Shown piece after piece: positions 20,501-29,693 of a stretch of 64,000 bases of DNA. Under the pieces are notes generated by a model, which saw only the letters and a program-made list of their open reading frames with translations, did not search any database and was not told the origin of the DNA. The DNA lies in the NCBI GenBank assembly GCA_943787265.1, contig CALSLT010000043.1, forward strand, positions 36,982 to 100,981, written 5' to 3'. Source of the DNA: an uncultured Planctomycetaceae bacterium (GTDB lineage Bacteria; Planctomycetota; Planctomycetia; Planctomycetales; Planctomycetaceae). How positions within the stretch are numbered: position 1 is the first letter of the stretch; the number at the start of each line of letters is the position of its first letter. The position numbers and the translations under genes were made by a program.

Positions 20501-20760
20501 CTGGGCGGTGGCGAAGACGATGCCCCCGTTGTGACGTTTGGCGTTGCACTTCTGGAGCGGATCACCTGCGGTTGTGCGCCAGCCGGAGCAAATTGGGCAA
20601 CTGCCGACGAAGCGTCGACAAGCAATGTCGAAAGAGCCAGCAGTCCGAATGCCAGAAGCGTCCGGTGTCGTGGCTGCGGGGCACGAGATCGTAGCTCAGG
20701 ATTATCCTGAAGTTCTCTGCCCGAAATTCGGTCAACGGCAAGCAGCGTTTTATTTCGCAT
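17554..20760 (-). CDS. Long exported protein of repeated secretin-N-type domains
   Basis: The 1,068-residue product has a late signal segment (LLAFGLLALSTLLVDASSAVAQ at about 35-56), then a Ser/Pro/Lys-rich linker. Several N0/N1-type (secretin_N/STN-like) modules follow: about 150-215 (WPDVIRWLKKVSKKSLDW), 225-330, 340-420, 430-500 and 505-590, with three more after a long disordered spacer (about 755-1035). It ends in a low-complexity Gln/Asn tail. The beta-barrel secretin domain of GspD/PilQ proteins is absent. It is therefore probably a periplasmic ring or scaffold rather than a pore. Codon and base usage are like its neighbours. Confidence 0.85.
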   Translation of the reverse strand: MRNKTLLAVDRISGRELQDNPELRSRAPQPRHRTLLAFGLLALSTLLVDASSAVAQFAPAGAQPQVIRSRSATPNVTTGASSSPPPSKPSSSSSSKSKPDAKKPEAKDGKKEGEGEKGSDVVKRPTDPETPPNPDELAATPNEAGMLRLNFQGQPWPDVIRWLKKVSKKSLDWQELPGGYLNISTHREYTVEEARNIINRHLLARGYTIIIREEMMTVEKIDKLNPAMVPRVTAEGLDQRGDYEFVKVSFTLTALVAGQAAEELKPMLSPNGKLLPLAKTNRLEAIDSVINLREIRDILTEEQSGDGIERRVWQFELEHVRAEDIVEPLYSLLGVQQAAAGPMSSSQMQQFQKMIQAAAKGKTGVAEEQKLQIVPVPRENVLLVTGPADKIATIADAVELLDQPSLRSKSILDSIQRTEVYRLENFDPEAFIETVRELGGLSPLTQIRADETRGAVIVSGSKVDHLILSELLEKIDGTSREFHVIPLRKLDAEYVAGSIKLMMGEGEEKKEDSRRSYYYNPYSSRSSSSSPKKSNDKFTIDADVEYNRLLLRCTTFELEQVQDLLIKLGELPRPGGNPSRRRVFETGDLEDSMLLIERLQKVWPSRGANELKIIPPVIEPEKKTIVPQGPDSPDVLEPLKPAKEADGEKTVSDKPVKTAAWSPDSSSNPFLSDSQPLFRTASQSQVVESDDVDAAASSEPAAEQSPATPEIDKEVADEALRKLVERIRAKQQQEALRSTPSAGGTDRPSTSGPPPIQIRIGTNGEIYVESDDPAALDLLEEVMDEYAPPKRDWKVIQLQYPQTWAYGIEVILKDIFKEEIDASDKKDGGMRYSPFYGYYNGGSNNNSGPRRLSARKPLKIISDRDSHTILVQGASDEQLRMIEELIEIYDKPQSTEARSIRKTQIFKIQYSKAKVIAAALKEVYRDLLSENDKALQEGKGNKKEDRPAERSYTYIYGGGGEGEDQEEPIKFKGLLSIGVDETSNILIISATEGLLNNVSQIIDQLDQAAQPNSSFKVVQVNSRVNLKDLQKKLQNMLAPKPPQQQQKNQNGNGQPQNGNNANGRQNGN

Positions 20761-20932
20761 GTCTGGTCCCGCAGGCTTCTGGTGATCCGTAATTCTTCCA
20801 CGCCGGCAGGCTGGTCGCTCATTATGCGGGGATCACGCAGGAATTCGCAACGACGTTTGCGATTGCGGGGCAATTAAGGTCGAGTCAATCCTGCCTGACC
20901 GGCCTTTCAGGACATTGGCCTACGAAACGAAA

Positions 20933-20960
20933 ATGCCTCACGTTTTCAGGCGTGAGGCAT
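20933..20960 (-). terminator. Terminator downstream of ilvE
   Basis: A perfect 10-bp inverted repeat (ATGCCTCACG / CGTGAGGCAT, 8-nt loop) is followed on the minus strand by TTTTCGTTT. It lies 60 bases past the ilvE stop. Confidence 0.8.
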
Positions 20961-21019
20961 TGTGATCGTGTGATTTAGTGCGTGATTTCTTACGCAATCG
21001 GCATTTCATGGCTCGAAAT

Positions 21020-21877
21020 CTAAGATCGGGCAAACGCCTGAAACTTTTCGAGCAGCTCCAGCGTGACTGGTCCTGGAGCCCCTTCGCCGATATCTCGACC
21101 ATCCAGGCTGACGACCGGGACAACTTCCGCGGCGCTGCCGGTCAGGAAGCATTCGTCGGCGATATAAATGTCGTGTCTAAGTAGTACACATTCTTTAACT
21201 TCGTAGCCGCTTTCGCGGGCGATTTTCATCACGGCATTACGAGTCAGGCCTTCGAGAATCCCAGCGTCGGGGCCGGGAGTTTTCAGGACTCCGTCTTTGA
21301 CGATGAAGATGTTATCGCCCGAGCATTCGGCGACTTCGCCTTTATGGTTGAGCATTAGGGCTTCGGGCGAGCCGGCATCGATGCCCTCGATTTTCGCCAG
21401 GATGTTGTTGAGGTAGTTGAGCGATTTGATTCGAGCGCTCAGCGCGCCAGGATGATTGCGGATCGTGCTTGCCGTGATCAGCTTCATCCCGTTCTTGTAG
21501 ATTTCTTCGGGGTAAAGTGTGATCGTGTCAGCAATGATGATCACTTGAGGATCGGACGTCTTGCGAATGTCCAGCCCCAGGCTTCCGCCTCCGCGGGTGA
21601 CCACCAGCCGAATGTATCCATCGACGATTCCGTTTTCCTTAACGGTCATTTCGACGGCGTCGATCATTTCTGAAGTTGACATTGGGATCGGCAGACGAAT
21701 CGCCAGGGCACTTTCGTAGAGGCGGGCAATGTGTTCTTCATGCAGAAATACTTTGCCGCCGTAGACGCGAATTCCCTCAAAGACGCCGTCACCGTACAGC
21801 AGCCCGTGGTCGTAGACGTTGATCGTTGCCTCTTCTTTAGAGACGAGCTTGCCAGTGATGTAAACTTTCTGCGACAT
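21020..21877 (-). CDS. ilvE: Branched-chain amino acid aminotransferase
   Basis: This class IV PLP aminotransferase of 285 residues transfers the amino group to and from Leu, Ile and Val. The start is the ATG at 21877 (MSQKVYITG), preceded by GGAG at a spacing of about nine; a longer upstream extension has no such support. Visible features are DHGLLYGDGVFEGIR, the PLP-lysine segment ARIKSLNYLNN, AECSGDNIF, and the phosphate-binding segment GILEGLTRNAV. The sequence is of the archaeal/planctomycete IlvE type. A D-amino-acid or 4-amino-4-deoxychorismate activity is possible but less likely. Confidence 0.92.
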   Translation of the reverse strand: MSQKVYITGKLVSKEEATINVYDHGLLYGDGVFEGIRVYGGKVFLHEEHIARLYESALAIRLPIPMSTSEMIDAVEMTVKENGIVDGYIRLVVTRGGGSLGLDIRKTSDPQVIIIADTITLYPEEIYKNGMKLITASTIRNHPGALSARIKSLNYLNNILAKIEGIDAGSPEALMLNHKGEVAECSGDNIFIVKDGVLKTPGPDAGILEGLTRNAVMKIARESGYEVKECVLLRHDIYIADECFLTGSAAEVVPVVSLDGRDIGEGAPGPVTLELLEKFQAFARS

Positions 21878-22094
21878 GCAGGAAACTCCGGGCGTGTGGC
21901 GGCCGTGACGAGCGCGGACGACGAGGGAAATTGATACGGGCGAGCATTGAAGCAGCATCAATGCCGGATGGTCAACCGTCGCCAATGCTCAGCGGCGGCG
22001 ATTTCCGCAGCAGACACGGAATCTGCACAAAAGGCTCGCGATCGGCATGTCGCGTGGCGAGTTTGCCTGAACCATCACTCACGCCAATCAAAGG

Positions 22095-22871
22095 TCAGGC
22101 GGCAGCTTTTTCCAGACGTTCGACGTTGCCGTTGGCGAGCCTGACGATCCGGTGAGACTGCTCGGCGATCGCGTCGTCGTGAGTGACCATCACGATGGTC
22201 AGGCCGTGGTCTTCGTTCAGCGAGCAAAGCAGATCCATGATGCCGCGGCCGGTCTGAGCGTCCAGGTTTCCGGTGGGCTCGTCGGCGAGCAGGATTTCCG
22301 GGCGGGCGACGAGAGCTCGGGCGATGGCCGCTCGCTGCATTTCCCCACCCGAGAGTTCCGAAGGACGATGCTTCAAGCGGTGCGACAATTCAACCTGTTC
22401 GATGATGGCGTTCGCCTGGTCACGGTACTCGCGGCGGTTCTTCCAGTATTTCATCGCGGAATCGCGGATCATCAGCGGGGCCAGCACATTTTCGAGGACG
22501 TTCAGTTCGGGGAGCAGGTGATAAAACTGAAAGATGAATCCGAAGACCCGGTTTCGAATGACGTCGCGAGTTGCCGGCGGAAGATTGTCGACTCGAAGAG
22601 TTTCGGTTGGCGCTCCGTCAGCTCCTTCGCATCGCAGCCGTACTTCCCCAACCGTTGGCTGATCAAGAAGTCCCATCAGATGGAGCAACGTGCTCTTTCC
22701 GCTTCCCGACTGCCCGACGATCGAGAGGAATTCGCCACGATGGGCGTGCATTTCGACGCCGCGCAGAACCGGGATGCGGTGCTGCCCTTTCATGTAAACC
22801 TTCTCGATGGCGACGGCTGACAGATGTCGTGTGGAAGCGTCGTTTGTCGAAGGTTGTGGAAAGGCAGGCAT
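22095..22871 (-). CDS. ABC transporter ATPase, LolD/MacB type
   Basis: The 258-residue ATPase has Walker A GQSGSGKST, signature LSGGEMQRAAIARAL, Walker B ILLADEPTG and the switch His in VTHD. The N-terminal 15 residues are a short extension. It lies 107 bp downstream of the FtsX-like permease gene on the same strand, so the pair forms a LolCDE-type complex that releases lipoproteins from the inner membrane towards the outer membrane. A MacB-like efflux role cannot be excluded. Confidence 0.9.
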   Translation of the reverse strand: MPAFPQPSTNDASTRHLSAVAIEKVYMKGQHRIPVLRGVEMHAHRGEFLSIVGQSGSGKSTLLHLMGLLDQPTVGEVRLRCEGADGAPTETLRVDNLPPATRDVIRNRVFGFIFQFYHLLPELNVLENVLAPLMIRDSAMKYWKNRREYRDQANAIIEQVELSHRLKHRPSELSGGEMQRAAIARALVARPEILLADEPTGNLDAQTGRGIMDLLCSLNEDHGLTIVMVTHDDAIAEQSHRIVRLANGNVERLEKAAA

Positions 22872-22934
22872 GATTCATTTCCGTTTGCAATTAAAGATTG
22901 TTCGCAGTTGAGCGTGACTAGAGGTGCGGTCGGC

Positions 22935-22963
22935 GTGCCAGTTACGGTTGAGGAAACTGGCAC
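22935..22963 (-). terminator. Hairpin between permease and ATPase genes
   Basis: A 9-bp perfect stem (GTGCCAGTT / AACTGGCAC, 11-nt loop) lies just after the permease stop codon. There is no strong T-run, so it may attenuate or stabilise mRNA rather than fully terminate it. Confidence 0.5.
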
Positions 22964-22978
22964 AGCGGAACGCGGGTG

Positions 22979-24781
22979 TCACTCGTACCTTAGAGCCTGA
23001 ACCGGGTGCAGACGCGAGGCTCGTCGAGCAGGCAACACGCTGGCGAGGACGGCGATCACGATCGCTCCCAACGCGACAGAGATCACCATGAACGCGTTGA
23101 CCTGAGTCGGGATACTGGGGAAATAATAGATTCGTTCGTCGAACACCTTGCGCCCCATAATGATTGCCAGGAGCGCTTCGATCTCGTTGATGTAGCGAAC
23201 GAACAAAAGTCCCAGCACTGCACCGACGCCGCTTCCGACCAGCCCCAGAGCAAGACCGTAGGAAAGGAAGATGGTCATCACACCGCGCGAGCTGGCTCCG
23301 AGCGCTTTCAGGATTCCAATGTCCCGCGTCTTCTCGACCACGATCATGTAGAAGATCGCGAGAATTCCAAAACCGGCGACGGCGATAATTAGAAACAGCA
23401 GGACGTTAAGGATCGCTGCTTCAATGTCGACGGCAGCCAGCAGTGGGCCTTGTTTTTGTTCCCAGGTACGAACGGTAAAGAGGTGTGGCGGAAAAGCGTT
23501 CTGCAAACTGCGAACGACATCCGGTGCATCTTCGTAATCCTTCAGCCGAATCTTCAATGTCGTGACAGCACCCTTGCCTGACTGAGGATCGATCATCCCG
23601 CGCATTTCCTGGAGATATTCCAGATTGCAGAAGACAAGGTTAGCGTCGTACTCGCTCATCCCGCTTTTGTAGACGTCGACGACTGTCGCAAAGAAGTGGC
23701 GAGGCTCTGGCGGACTGCCAGCACTGACCGTGCTGATTTTTACGTCGTCACCTGGATGAACCATTCGTTCAAGTTGGACGCCACCCGTTCGAGGATCCTC
23801 ACGCAGAATTTCGACAAGACCTGCGCCGATGTAGAGCCGGCCGTGCAAAGGAGCATCGACATCGGACTCGGTATTTCCGGCAGCGTCCGCTTCGATCAGC
23901 TCGTCCGGGACCATCAGGTTTTGAAACGGGTCGTCGGCGCCACGATCAGAGCCGGCGAGCTCTGCTTCCTGGGTGGCAGAAGTCTGAATGATTTTCTGCG
24001 AGCCATCGTCGTCCTGACTCACCCACTCAAAACCCTGATTCGTGACATTTGCTGGACCAGCGGCTGGTCCTGGCTTCTCCGCTGAGATCGCATTGGCTGT
24101 TGCCAGAGTGCCCAGTTGCTGAGGCTCGCTGCTGATCTCATCAAAGTTTGGTGTTCCACGAGGCTCGCCGGAATCAAAGACCGGTTCCTCCGGCATGAGC
24201 TGTTCGGCCGGTTGCTCGTCGAATGGATCAACATCGCTCGAGGTTGGTTGAAAGAATAGACGCTGGCGCTCCTTCCAGGCCGTTCGATACGCGAGAGCTT
24301 CGTCTGTCAGTTCCCAGTTTGGACTGGCACCTTCCGGACGCAGCTTACGCCGAGTCACCACACCGTCTTCAACAATGTCTCGAAAGCTGTCGAGGTGCCC
24401 TTGCAGCGGGCTGACCTTCGACTCGGCTTCAGGATCGATTCCGACGAGAGTGACCGGGCGAGGAATCCACTGTCCGCCGCGGCGAAAATGCAGCAGTCCG
24501 AAAACTTCAACAGTTGCTGAAATCGCCTCAATGCGGTCGCCAGTGACCGCGCGGGCACGGGCCATCAATTGCTGAGCGTCGGCTTCGCCGTTCAGGCTGT
24601 TCGTCTCAATGTCGACGTCGGCGAGAATTCCGTTGATCCGTGTTCGCATCTCGTACGAGAAACCGGACATCACGCTGTTCACGACGATCATCGTCGCCAC
24701 GCCGAGCATCACGCTGATAATGCTGGCCAGAGCGATGAACCGCGTCCGCAGATATCGCGTACACAAAAGCAGCCTGTACAT
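22979..24781 (-). CDS. FtsX-like permease of LolC/LolE type
   Basis: The 600-residue permease has one N-terminal helix (FIALASIISVMLGVATMIVV), a large periplasmic domain, and three C-terminal helices (LNVLLFLIIAVAGFGILAIF; IFLSYGLALGLVGSGVGAVLG; VISVALGAIVIAVLASVLPA). It has the family motifs EKTRDIGILKALGAS and RRASRLHPVQALRYE. Residues about 175-325 form an acidic, Pro-rich insertion in the periplasmic domain that ordinary LolC/E (about 400 residues) lacks. It pairs with the ATPase gene downstream. Confidence 0.88.
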   Translation of the reverse strand: MYRLLLCTRYLRTRFIALASIISVMLGVATMIVVNSVMSGFSYEMRTRINGILADVDIETNSLNGEADAQQLMARARAVTGDRIEAISATVEVFGLLHFRRGGQWIPRPVTLVGIDPEAESKVSPLQGHLDSFRDIVEDGVVTRRKLRPEGASPNWELTDEALAYRTAWKERQRLFFQPTSSDVDPFDEQPAEQLMPEEPVFDSGEPRGTPNFDEISSEPQQLGTLATANAISAEKPGPAAGPANVTNQGFEWVSQDDDGSQKIIQTSATQEAELAGSDRGADDPFQNLMVPDELIEADAAGNTESDVDAPLHGRLYIGAGLVEILREDPRTGGVQLERMVHPGDDVKISTVSAGSPPEPRHFFATVVDVYKSGMSEYDANLVFCNLEYLQEMRGMIDPQSGKGAVTTLKIRLKDYEDAPDVVRSLQNAFPPHLFTVRTWEQKQGPLLAAVDIEAAILNVLLFLIIAVAGFGILAIFYMIVVEKTRDIGILKALGASSRGVMTIFLSYGLALGLVGSGVGAVLGLLFVRYINEIEALLAIIMGRKVFDERIYYFPSIPTQVNAFMVISVALGAIVIAVLASVLPARRASRLHPVQALRYE

Positions 24782-25178
24782 GAGCCATTCCCTTGGCAGT
24801 CATTGTCCGCGGTCGTCTTCGCGCAAAGAGAGTCTCTGCACAACCCGCAAACCAGTCTCTCAGCCCTCCGTCGAACCCTCCAGTCCGACGCGAAGACCGG
24901 AAGCATCACCGAGTCAGCAATTTGCGTCAATCCGAACTGTTTAGTTCCGTATTTGTGCGGATGAATTGCGAATTGATACATATTGTACGTTAGTACGTCG
25001 CGTTGAGTCTCAATAGGCTCACAGTCAACGCTTTGGGAACTGTTTCAACTTTATGTAATCGTCCGATAATTCCTGGTTGTCTGTTTGTTCCTATTGCTCC
25101 TGATTTGCCGGTCTTTGCTGGAAGAATTACTCAACGAACGTCACAATGGGTCTTTGTAGTCACGTGTGTAAATGTGCC
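24782..25178. other. Intergenic region
   Basis: These 400 bp contain no convincing gene. They include the promoter side of the permease gene and end at the IS630 insertion. Confidence 0.5.
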
Positions 25179-25180
25179 TA

Positions 25181-26414
25181 GTGCTTCGTCATACTTTGAT
25201 TTGCGGGTAGAGGGATTTGAGCTTGGTGCGTGCGTTGTCGATTGTGAATTGCCAATCGACACCTCGCTGCCTGTCGTTGCTGGCAGCGGACCAGGCATTC
25301 GTTTCTGTTCGAAGTTCGTCGATATCTACGATGCGGCGATCCTTCAGGCACTGACGCGTCATGGAGCTGAGTTCGTTCTCTGAGCCCTGTTCATGATTAA
25401 GGGGCAGCCAACTGCCGTGCTTTGGAGTGAAGCGAAAATCCAGGCGACGGACGAGCTCGCGAGCTTTGTCGGCGGGAAAGGCTTCGTAGAAAGCTCCCAT
25501 GGTGTGCGTATTCAGATTGTCGCAGACCAGAATCACTTTTTGTGCATTCGCGTATCGCGTGCGGAGAAGTTCTTCCATCTCAACAGCCCAATCGACCTTG
25601 GTGCGTTGCTTGCGAACATGCACCGTGCGCCAGCCGGAAAGTGGTTCGGTGAACATGAAAATGCTGGCGGTTGCGTTCGTATTCGTAGTCAACACGGCGT
25701 GGATGCTGTCTACTGGCAGCGATCGGGACGCGAGTTTCCTTAAGCAATTGCACCGGTTGCTCGTCCATACAGAGCACTGGAAAGTCTGCATCGTAAGGCA
25801 GGGCGTACGTGTCCAGCACGTTTTCCATACAAGCAACGAACTCGCTGTTCGCTTCCGGTGGAATGACCCAGTACTGAATTTTCCGTCGCGTCATGCCGTT
25901 TTTTTCAGCGTCTGGCGAACGGTCTCGTGACTCACCGATTCGACGATGCTCAGTTCCACGACTTTCTCGGCGAGCAAACGCAGAGTCCAGTTGGCAAAAC
26001 CTTTGGGCGGGTTTACCCAGACGCAGAGCAATCACTTTCGCTTCCTGCTCACCATCAAAGAGCTTCTCGTGTGGCGGCGTTTCGCGTGGCTTTCCATTCA
26101 AAGCAATTTCGAAACCTTCCGTCACCGGCCGCTGCCGAATGTTCTCTACCGTATTAATTCGACAACCAAAGGCCTCCGCGATTCTGCGGTCCGTCCAGCA
26201 CGGACCATCAGCATCGGCTTTCAAGAGCACTTGTGCCCGCCGCACTTTCTGCGATGACCCGCTCAACTTCTTCACCACGCTCAGAAGCGTTTCCCGTTCG
26301 TTATCTGCCAAACGAACCACATATTTCTTCTGCATAGCAACCCTCCATGGTTGCCAGACTTGTCTCAAAATCAACAGTACCGGGGAACCCCAATTCCAAA
26401 GACTGACGAAGCAC
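25181..26414 (-). mobile_element. IS630-family insertion sequence, degenerate
   Basis: Terminal inverted repeats GTGCTTCGTCA (left) and TGACGAAGCAC (right) extend imperfectly for about 20 bp. Each end is flanked by TA (25179-25180 and 26415-26416), the target duplicated by IS630/mariner elements. The length is 1,234 bp. One transposase gene fills the element on the minus strand, but it is broken. Confidence 0.9.
25189..26335 (-). pseudogene. IS630 transposase, multiply frameshifted
   Basis: The start is an ATG at 26335 (MQKKYVVRLADNERETLL), and an HTH (ADGPCWTDRRIAEAFGCRINTV) follows. Between about 25,900 and 26,020 the frame is lost and regained: PPKGFANWTLRLLAEKVVEL is readable only in another frame. 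Near 25,670 the frame changes again (YEYERN, then ATASIFMFTEPLSGWR), and near 25,375 a few residues replace the usual WLNMAEIELS. The DDE residues are still recognisable (CMDEQ, CDNLNTH, ENELSSM). The gene cannot give a normal protein unless the changes are sequencing errors. Confidence 0.88.
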
Positions 26415-26618
26415 TAGTGGCGAGAGTGTACCCGATTTATTGGGTGCGAATGTTTAGGTGATTGTGTTCTGGTAATTAGATTCCTTGCATTGTGAATTCG
26501 TTTTCGCGAATTCTTCGGTGCGTTGCCGTACCGACAGCGTATTCAGAGCTATCGCGCTGGCGAGCCCGCTGGAGAGTAGATCATGTAAGCCGATTTCACC
26601 CGGTGCAGGAGCATAGAG

Positions 26619-27218
26619 ATGATTTGTTCAACTCGAAGAAGTGGTTGCATTGTGCTGGCCATTCTGATGATGGCTGCGTTCGCTGATGGGAAAGATAGCC
26701 GGAAGCCACGGTCGTCGGCTGGGAAGGCGAGGCGAGTCAAGGCGCAGAAGCCGGAGCAGTATCTCGCGAAAGAAGGTGGGAAGCTAAAGCGTGACTTGGT
26801 TTTTGAACAGATGGATTCAGGAACGATCAAGAGTGGTTACAAGTTGACGATGAAGGCGGATGGCTCATGGCGCTTCGCTGTCATCGCCGCCGGGAAAGTC
26901 AAAAATACAAACCTCAAAGGTCAGCTTTCGAAAGAGCAAATCCGATTGCTTGCAGAGAAAATGGCCAAAGTTCGCCTTACAAAATTGCCCGAGGAGTTCG
27001 GAGCTGAGTTGGAACAGACGGCTCATCGAACATTCACGATCTCCTTTGGTAAGCAGAAGACACAACTCATGTTAATGCCTCGCCGAGAAATCGTGTGGGC
27101 TGCAAAGAATCCTGAGAAGACGAATGAGAAACACTGGGAACGGTTCTCTGAGGCTGCTGAACATCTGCAGAAGAGTGTCCGCTGGGATCGACTTATTTCA
27201 GGCGATAAAGGAGACTGA
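26619..27218 (+). CDS. Hypothetical exported protein
   Basis: The 199-residue product starts at an ATG eight bases after GCAGGAG. The signal peptide (CIVLAILMMAAFADG) is followed by a Lys/Arg-rich stretch, then a mixed alpha/beta domain (GYKLTMKADGSWRF, KGQLSKEQIRLLAEKMAKVRL). It is three bases from the next gene and thus in an operon with the metallopeptidase-like gene. I do not recognise a family. By context it may be an inhibitor or chaperone of that peptidase (inference). Confidence 0.72.
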   Translation: MICSTRRSGCIVLAILMMAAFADGKDSRKPRSSAGKARRVKAQKPEQYLAKEGGKLKRDLVFEQMDSGTIKSGYKLTMKADGSWRFAVIAAGKVKNTNLKGQLSKEQIRLLAEKMAKVRLTKLPEEFGAELEQTAHRTFTISFGKQKTQLMLMPRREIVWAAKNPEKTNEKHWERFSEAAEHLQKSVRWDRLISGDKGD

Positions 27219-27221
27219 GAA

Positions 27222-29508
27222 ATGGTGTTGAAACGGGCTATTGGCTTGTCGCGATTGGCGTGTGCCGCGGTGGCTTTGCTGTCGACTTCGGTTGGCACAA
27301 CGGTTGTAGGGGCAGACAAAGACTGCAAGGACTGTGAATCTCCTCTTGTTCGCGTCAGTGCCAGGAGGAATGCCAATTACGCTGGTGGTCCCACGAAGAA
27401 GGCGAGAGCGTTCAGCGCCAAGGCGACCATGAAAAGTGTGGCCTCTCGCTTCAAACTATTGGGAGGAGAAGGTGTCGAGTCCGTAGTTCCGAAGATGGCA
27501 AGGTCGCTTGTCTCTCCTGAACTCGCTTCTGCTGTGTATTCAAACGCCCTGTCAGATGAAGGAGGGGCAAGTCGACAGAGGGGCGCGAGTGCAACCTCGG
27601 TTGAATCGCACGGCAAACTCTTTGTCAATCAGGTGCTGGCGTTTAAAGGCATTCCGCTCAGCAAGCACTGCAACGCGTTGACGATTCTGGGGCGCGATGG
27701 AAATCCAGTGGCCGTGCGGCAGCGCAATGTGCCGACGCGGTTTTGATGGCTCCGATGCGGATGTAACCAGCAAGAAGGCGATTCAGTATGTCAAAGACTG
27801 GATTGAAAAAAATCACGAGTCAATCGGCTTGCCGGAGGAAGAACTCAATAACCTGGAGCCTGGAGAACCAGATCTTGAGATCTACGCTGATGGGAAATCT
27901 GGAAAACTGTGCTGGAAAATTCTCGTGACTTCAGTTCAGCCATTGATGCCTTTTTCGTGGTAGTTCTGGGTATCAGCCATTGACGAACCGGAACTGCTTG
28001 TCCACGAAAATCATCTCTACCATTTCACTGATGGCGTTGTGCAAGGCTCGCTCTGGCTCGGTCCAGCTCAAGGTGAAAAAGGCCGGCGACCACTCGGTGA
28101 AGTTCGCGTCACTGATGGAGCATCTGAAACCGTTACGGATCAGAATGGCAAATATTCGCTGCCTGGTGCGTCACGAAATTCAATCAGGTTGAAACTTTCC
28201 GGGCCTCACTGCGACGTGCGGGATCAGGCGCGATCGCCAGTCAGCCCATCCAAGTCGGGGAATGGTGACAAAGTCAACATTGACTTTACTCGTCTCGATG
28301 AGACCGGACTGGCTCAGGTCACGGCGTTTTTCTGGACGAATCAGTCACGGGACTATGTTGATGACTCACTCGGCGGCGGACTGAGTCGTCTTCGAAACTT
28401 ACCGACGAATGTAAATATTGACGATCGATGCAACGCGTTCTGGGATGGTCGCTCGATCAATTTCTTTCAGCGGGGTAGATTCGGTCAGTGCTTGAATACG
28501 GCGTTTGCTGACGTCGTGATTCACGAATATGGTCATGGAATTGACGATGCCATCGGCGGAATCGTCGACGGTGGTTACAGCGAAGGATTCGGAGACGCTC
28601 TTGCAATTCTGATCACCAGGCAGCCTTGTATGGGACGTGGGTTTCTGACCGATCGAGAGTGCCTCCGAGATGTCCGCGACGATTCCGTCGATGGCATTCC
28701 GGTCACTTGGCCGCCTCAGGATCCGGAAGTACATTTCGTTGGGCGAATCTATGGGCGATTCGTCTGGGAGTTTACTCAGCGGCTTATGAAGAAATATGAA
28801 GACTCAATTGACGGCGAGGAAGAACTCAAGAGTCTCGTGTTTGATAGCGTCTTGAGAGAACTCATCCTTGCAGCTGCAGCAGGAAATCCTTCAGACATTC
28901 CCGAAGCCGTCTATCTGAGCTTTGTGGCTGATGACGGAGATGGAGACCTTGATACTGCGTCTCCACATTTCAAAGAGCTCAGTGCTGCAGCAAACGCAGT
29001 AAATCTGAAACCATCCTGGGAGCCCAAGGGGGCACCTGAGCCAGATCCCAATCCTGCGCCAAAGCCAGACCCCAGTCCAAGGCCAACTTCTGACGTCGCC
29101 GGATTCGCACAATTTGCACCGGGTGCCATCGAAGACTTAACAGATGGGCACGCGATTGCAGAAGTGAAAGTGACATTGGATTCGGAATCCGACGTTTACA
29201 TTTCTGCTGATTCCAGTGCGAGGGGGCAACGGAAATCTGCAAAGCTTACGACCGGTTTTTTCTATGAAGACAACTCCAGTCTCATGTGGACCGATTCAAT
29301 GCGAGCCGTAGACGTTTCTGGAGGTCGATGGGAACATTTTGGTTCTTCAGTTGTGGTTCGACTTCCGAAAGGTACGCACAGCCTGTTCTGGAAGGTGCAG
29401 GTTCATCGTGGAACAGTAAGACTTGACGGCGGTTCAATGCGAGTGACAGTTAGGTCGCCGTCAGAGAAACGGCCTAGAGCAAAGTCGGCTGTTCCGAAAA
29501 AGTATTAG
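27222..29508 (+). pseudogene. Zinc metallopeptidase (fungalysin/thermolysin-like), frame-broken
   Basis: It begins with ATG and a signal peptide (CAAVALLSTSVGTTVVGA). An FTP-like propeptide (LFVNQVLAFKGIPLSK) follows. The frame shifts at about 27,735 in GGTTTTG (PTRF, then DGSDADVTSKKAIQYVKDW). Near 27,930-27,995 the natural reading (SRDFSSAIDAFFVVV, then AIDEPELLVHENHLYHF) needs two further frame changes, and a stop TAG occurs at 27961. From there one frame runs to 29508. It carries the zinc site HEYGHGID, the downstream glutamate in GGYSEGFGDALA, a Pro/Asp-rich repeat linker, and a C-terminal beta domain. It is either a decaying gene or one affected by indel errors. Confidence 0.75.
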
Positions 29509-29553
29509 GATTGAGCCGGTTCCCGGATTGGAATTCGGCCTCGATAGCAAAGC

Positions 29554-29584
29554 GGCGGTGATTGCGATCCAGGCAATCACCGCC
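29554..29584. terminator. Bidirectional terminator between convergent genes
   Basis: A 12-bp perfect stem (GGCGGTGATTGC / GCAATCACCGCC, 7-nt loop) lies between the peptidase gene (plus) and an esterase gene (minus). No long T-run follows on either side. Confidence 0.65.
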
Positions 29585-29693
29585 GTTGTCATTAAGACCG
29601 CGCAGCTGTTCTCGCGTGAAACTCACATCTGTTCGAAGTCAAGTGTCCGACTTCGTTACCCGCAAAGGTCGTTACGACGTCGGCCTGCCTCGT

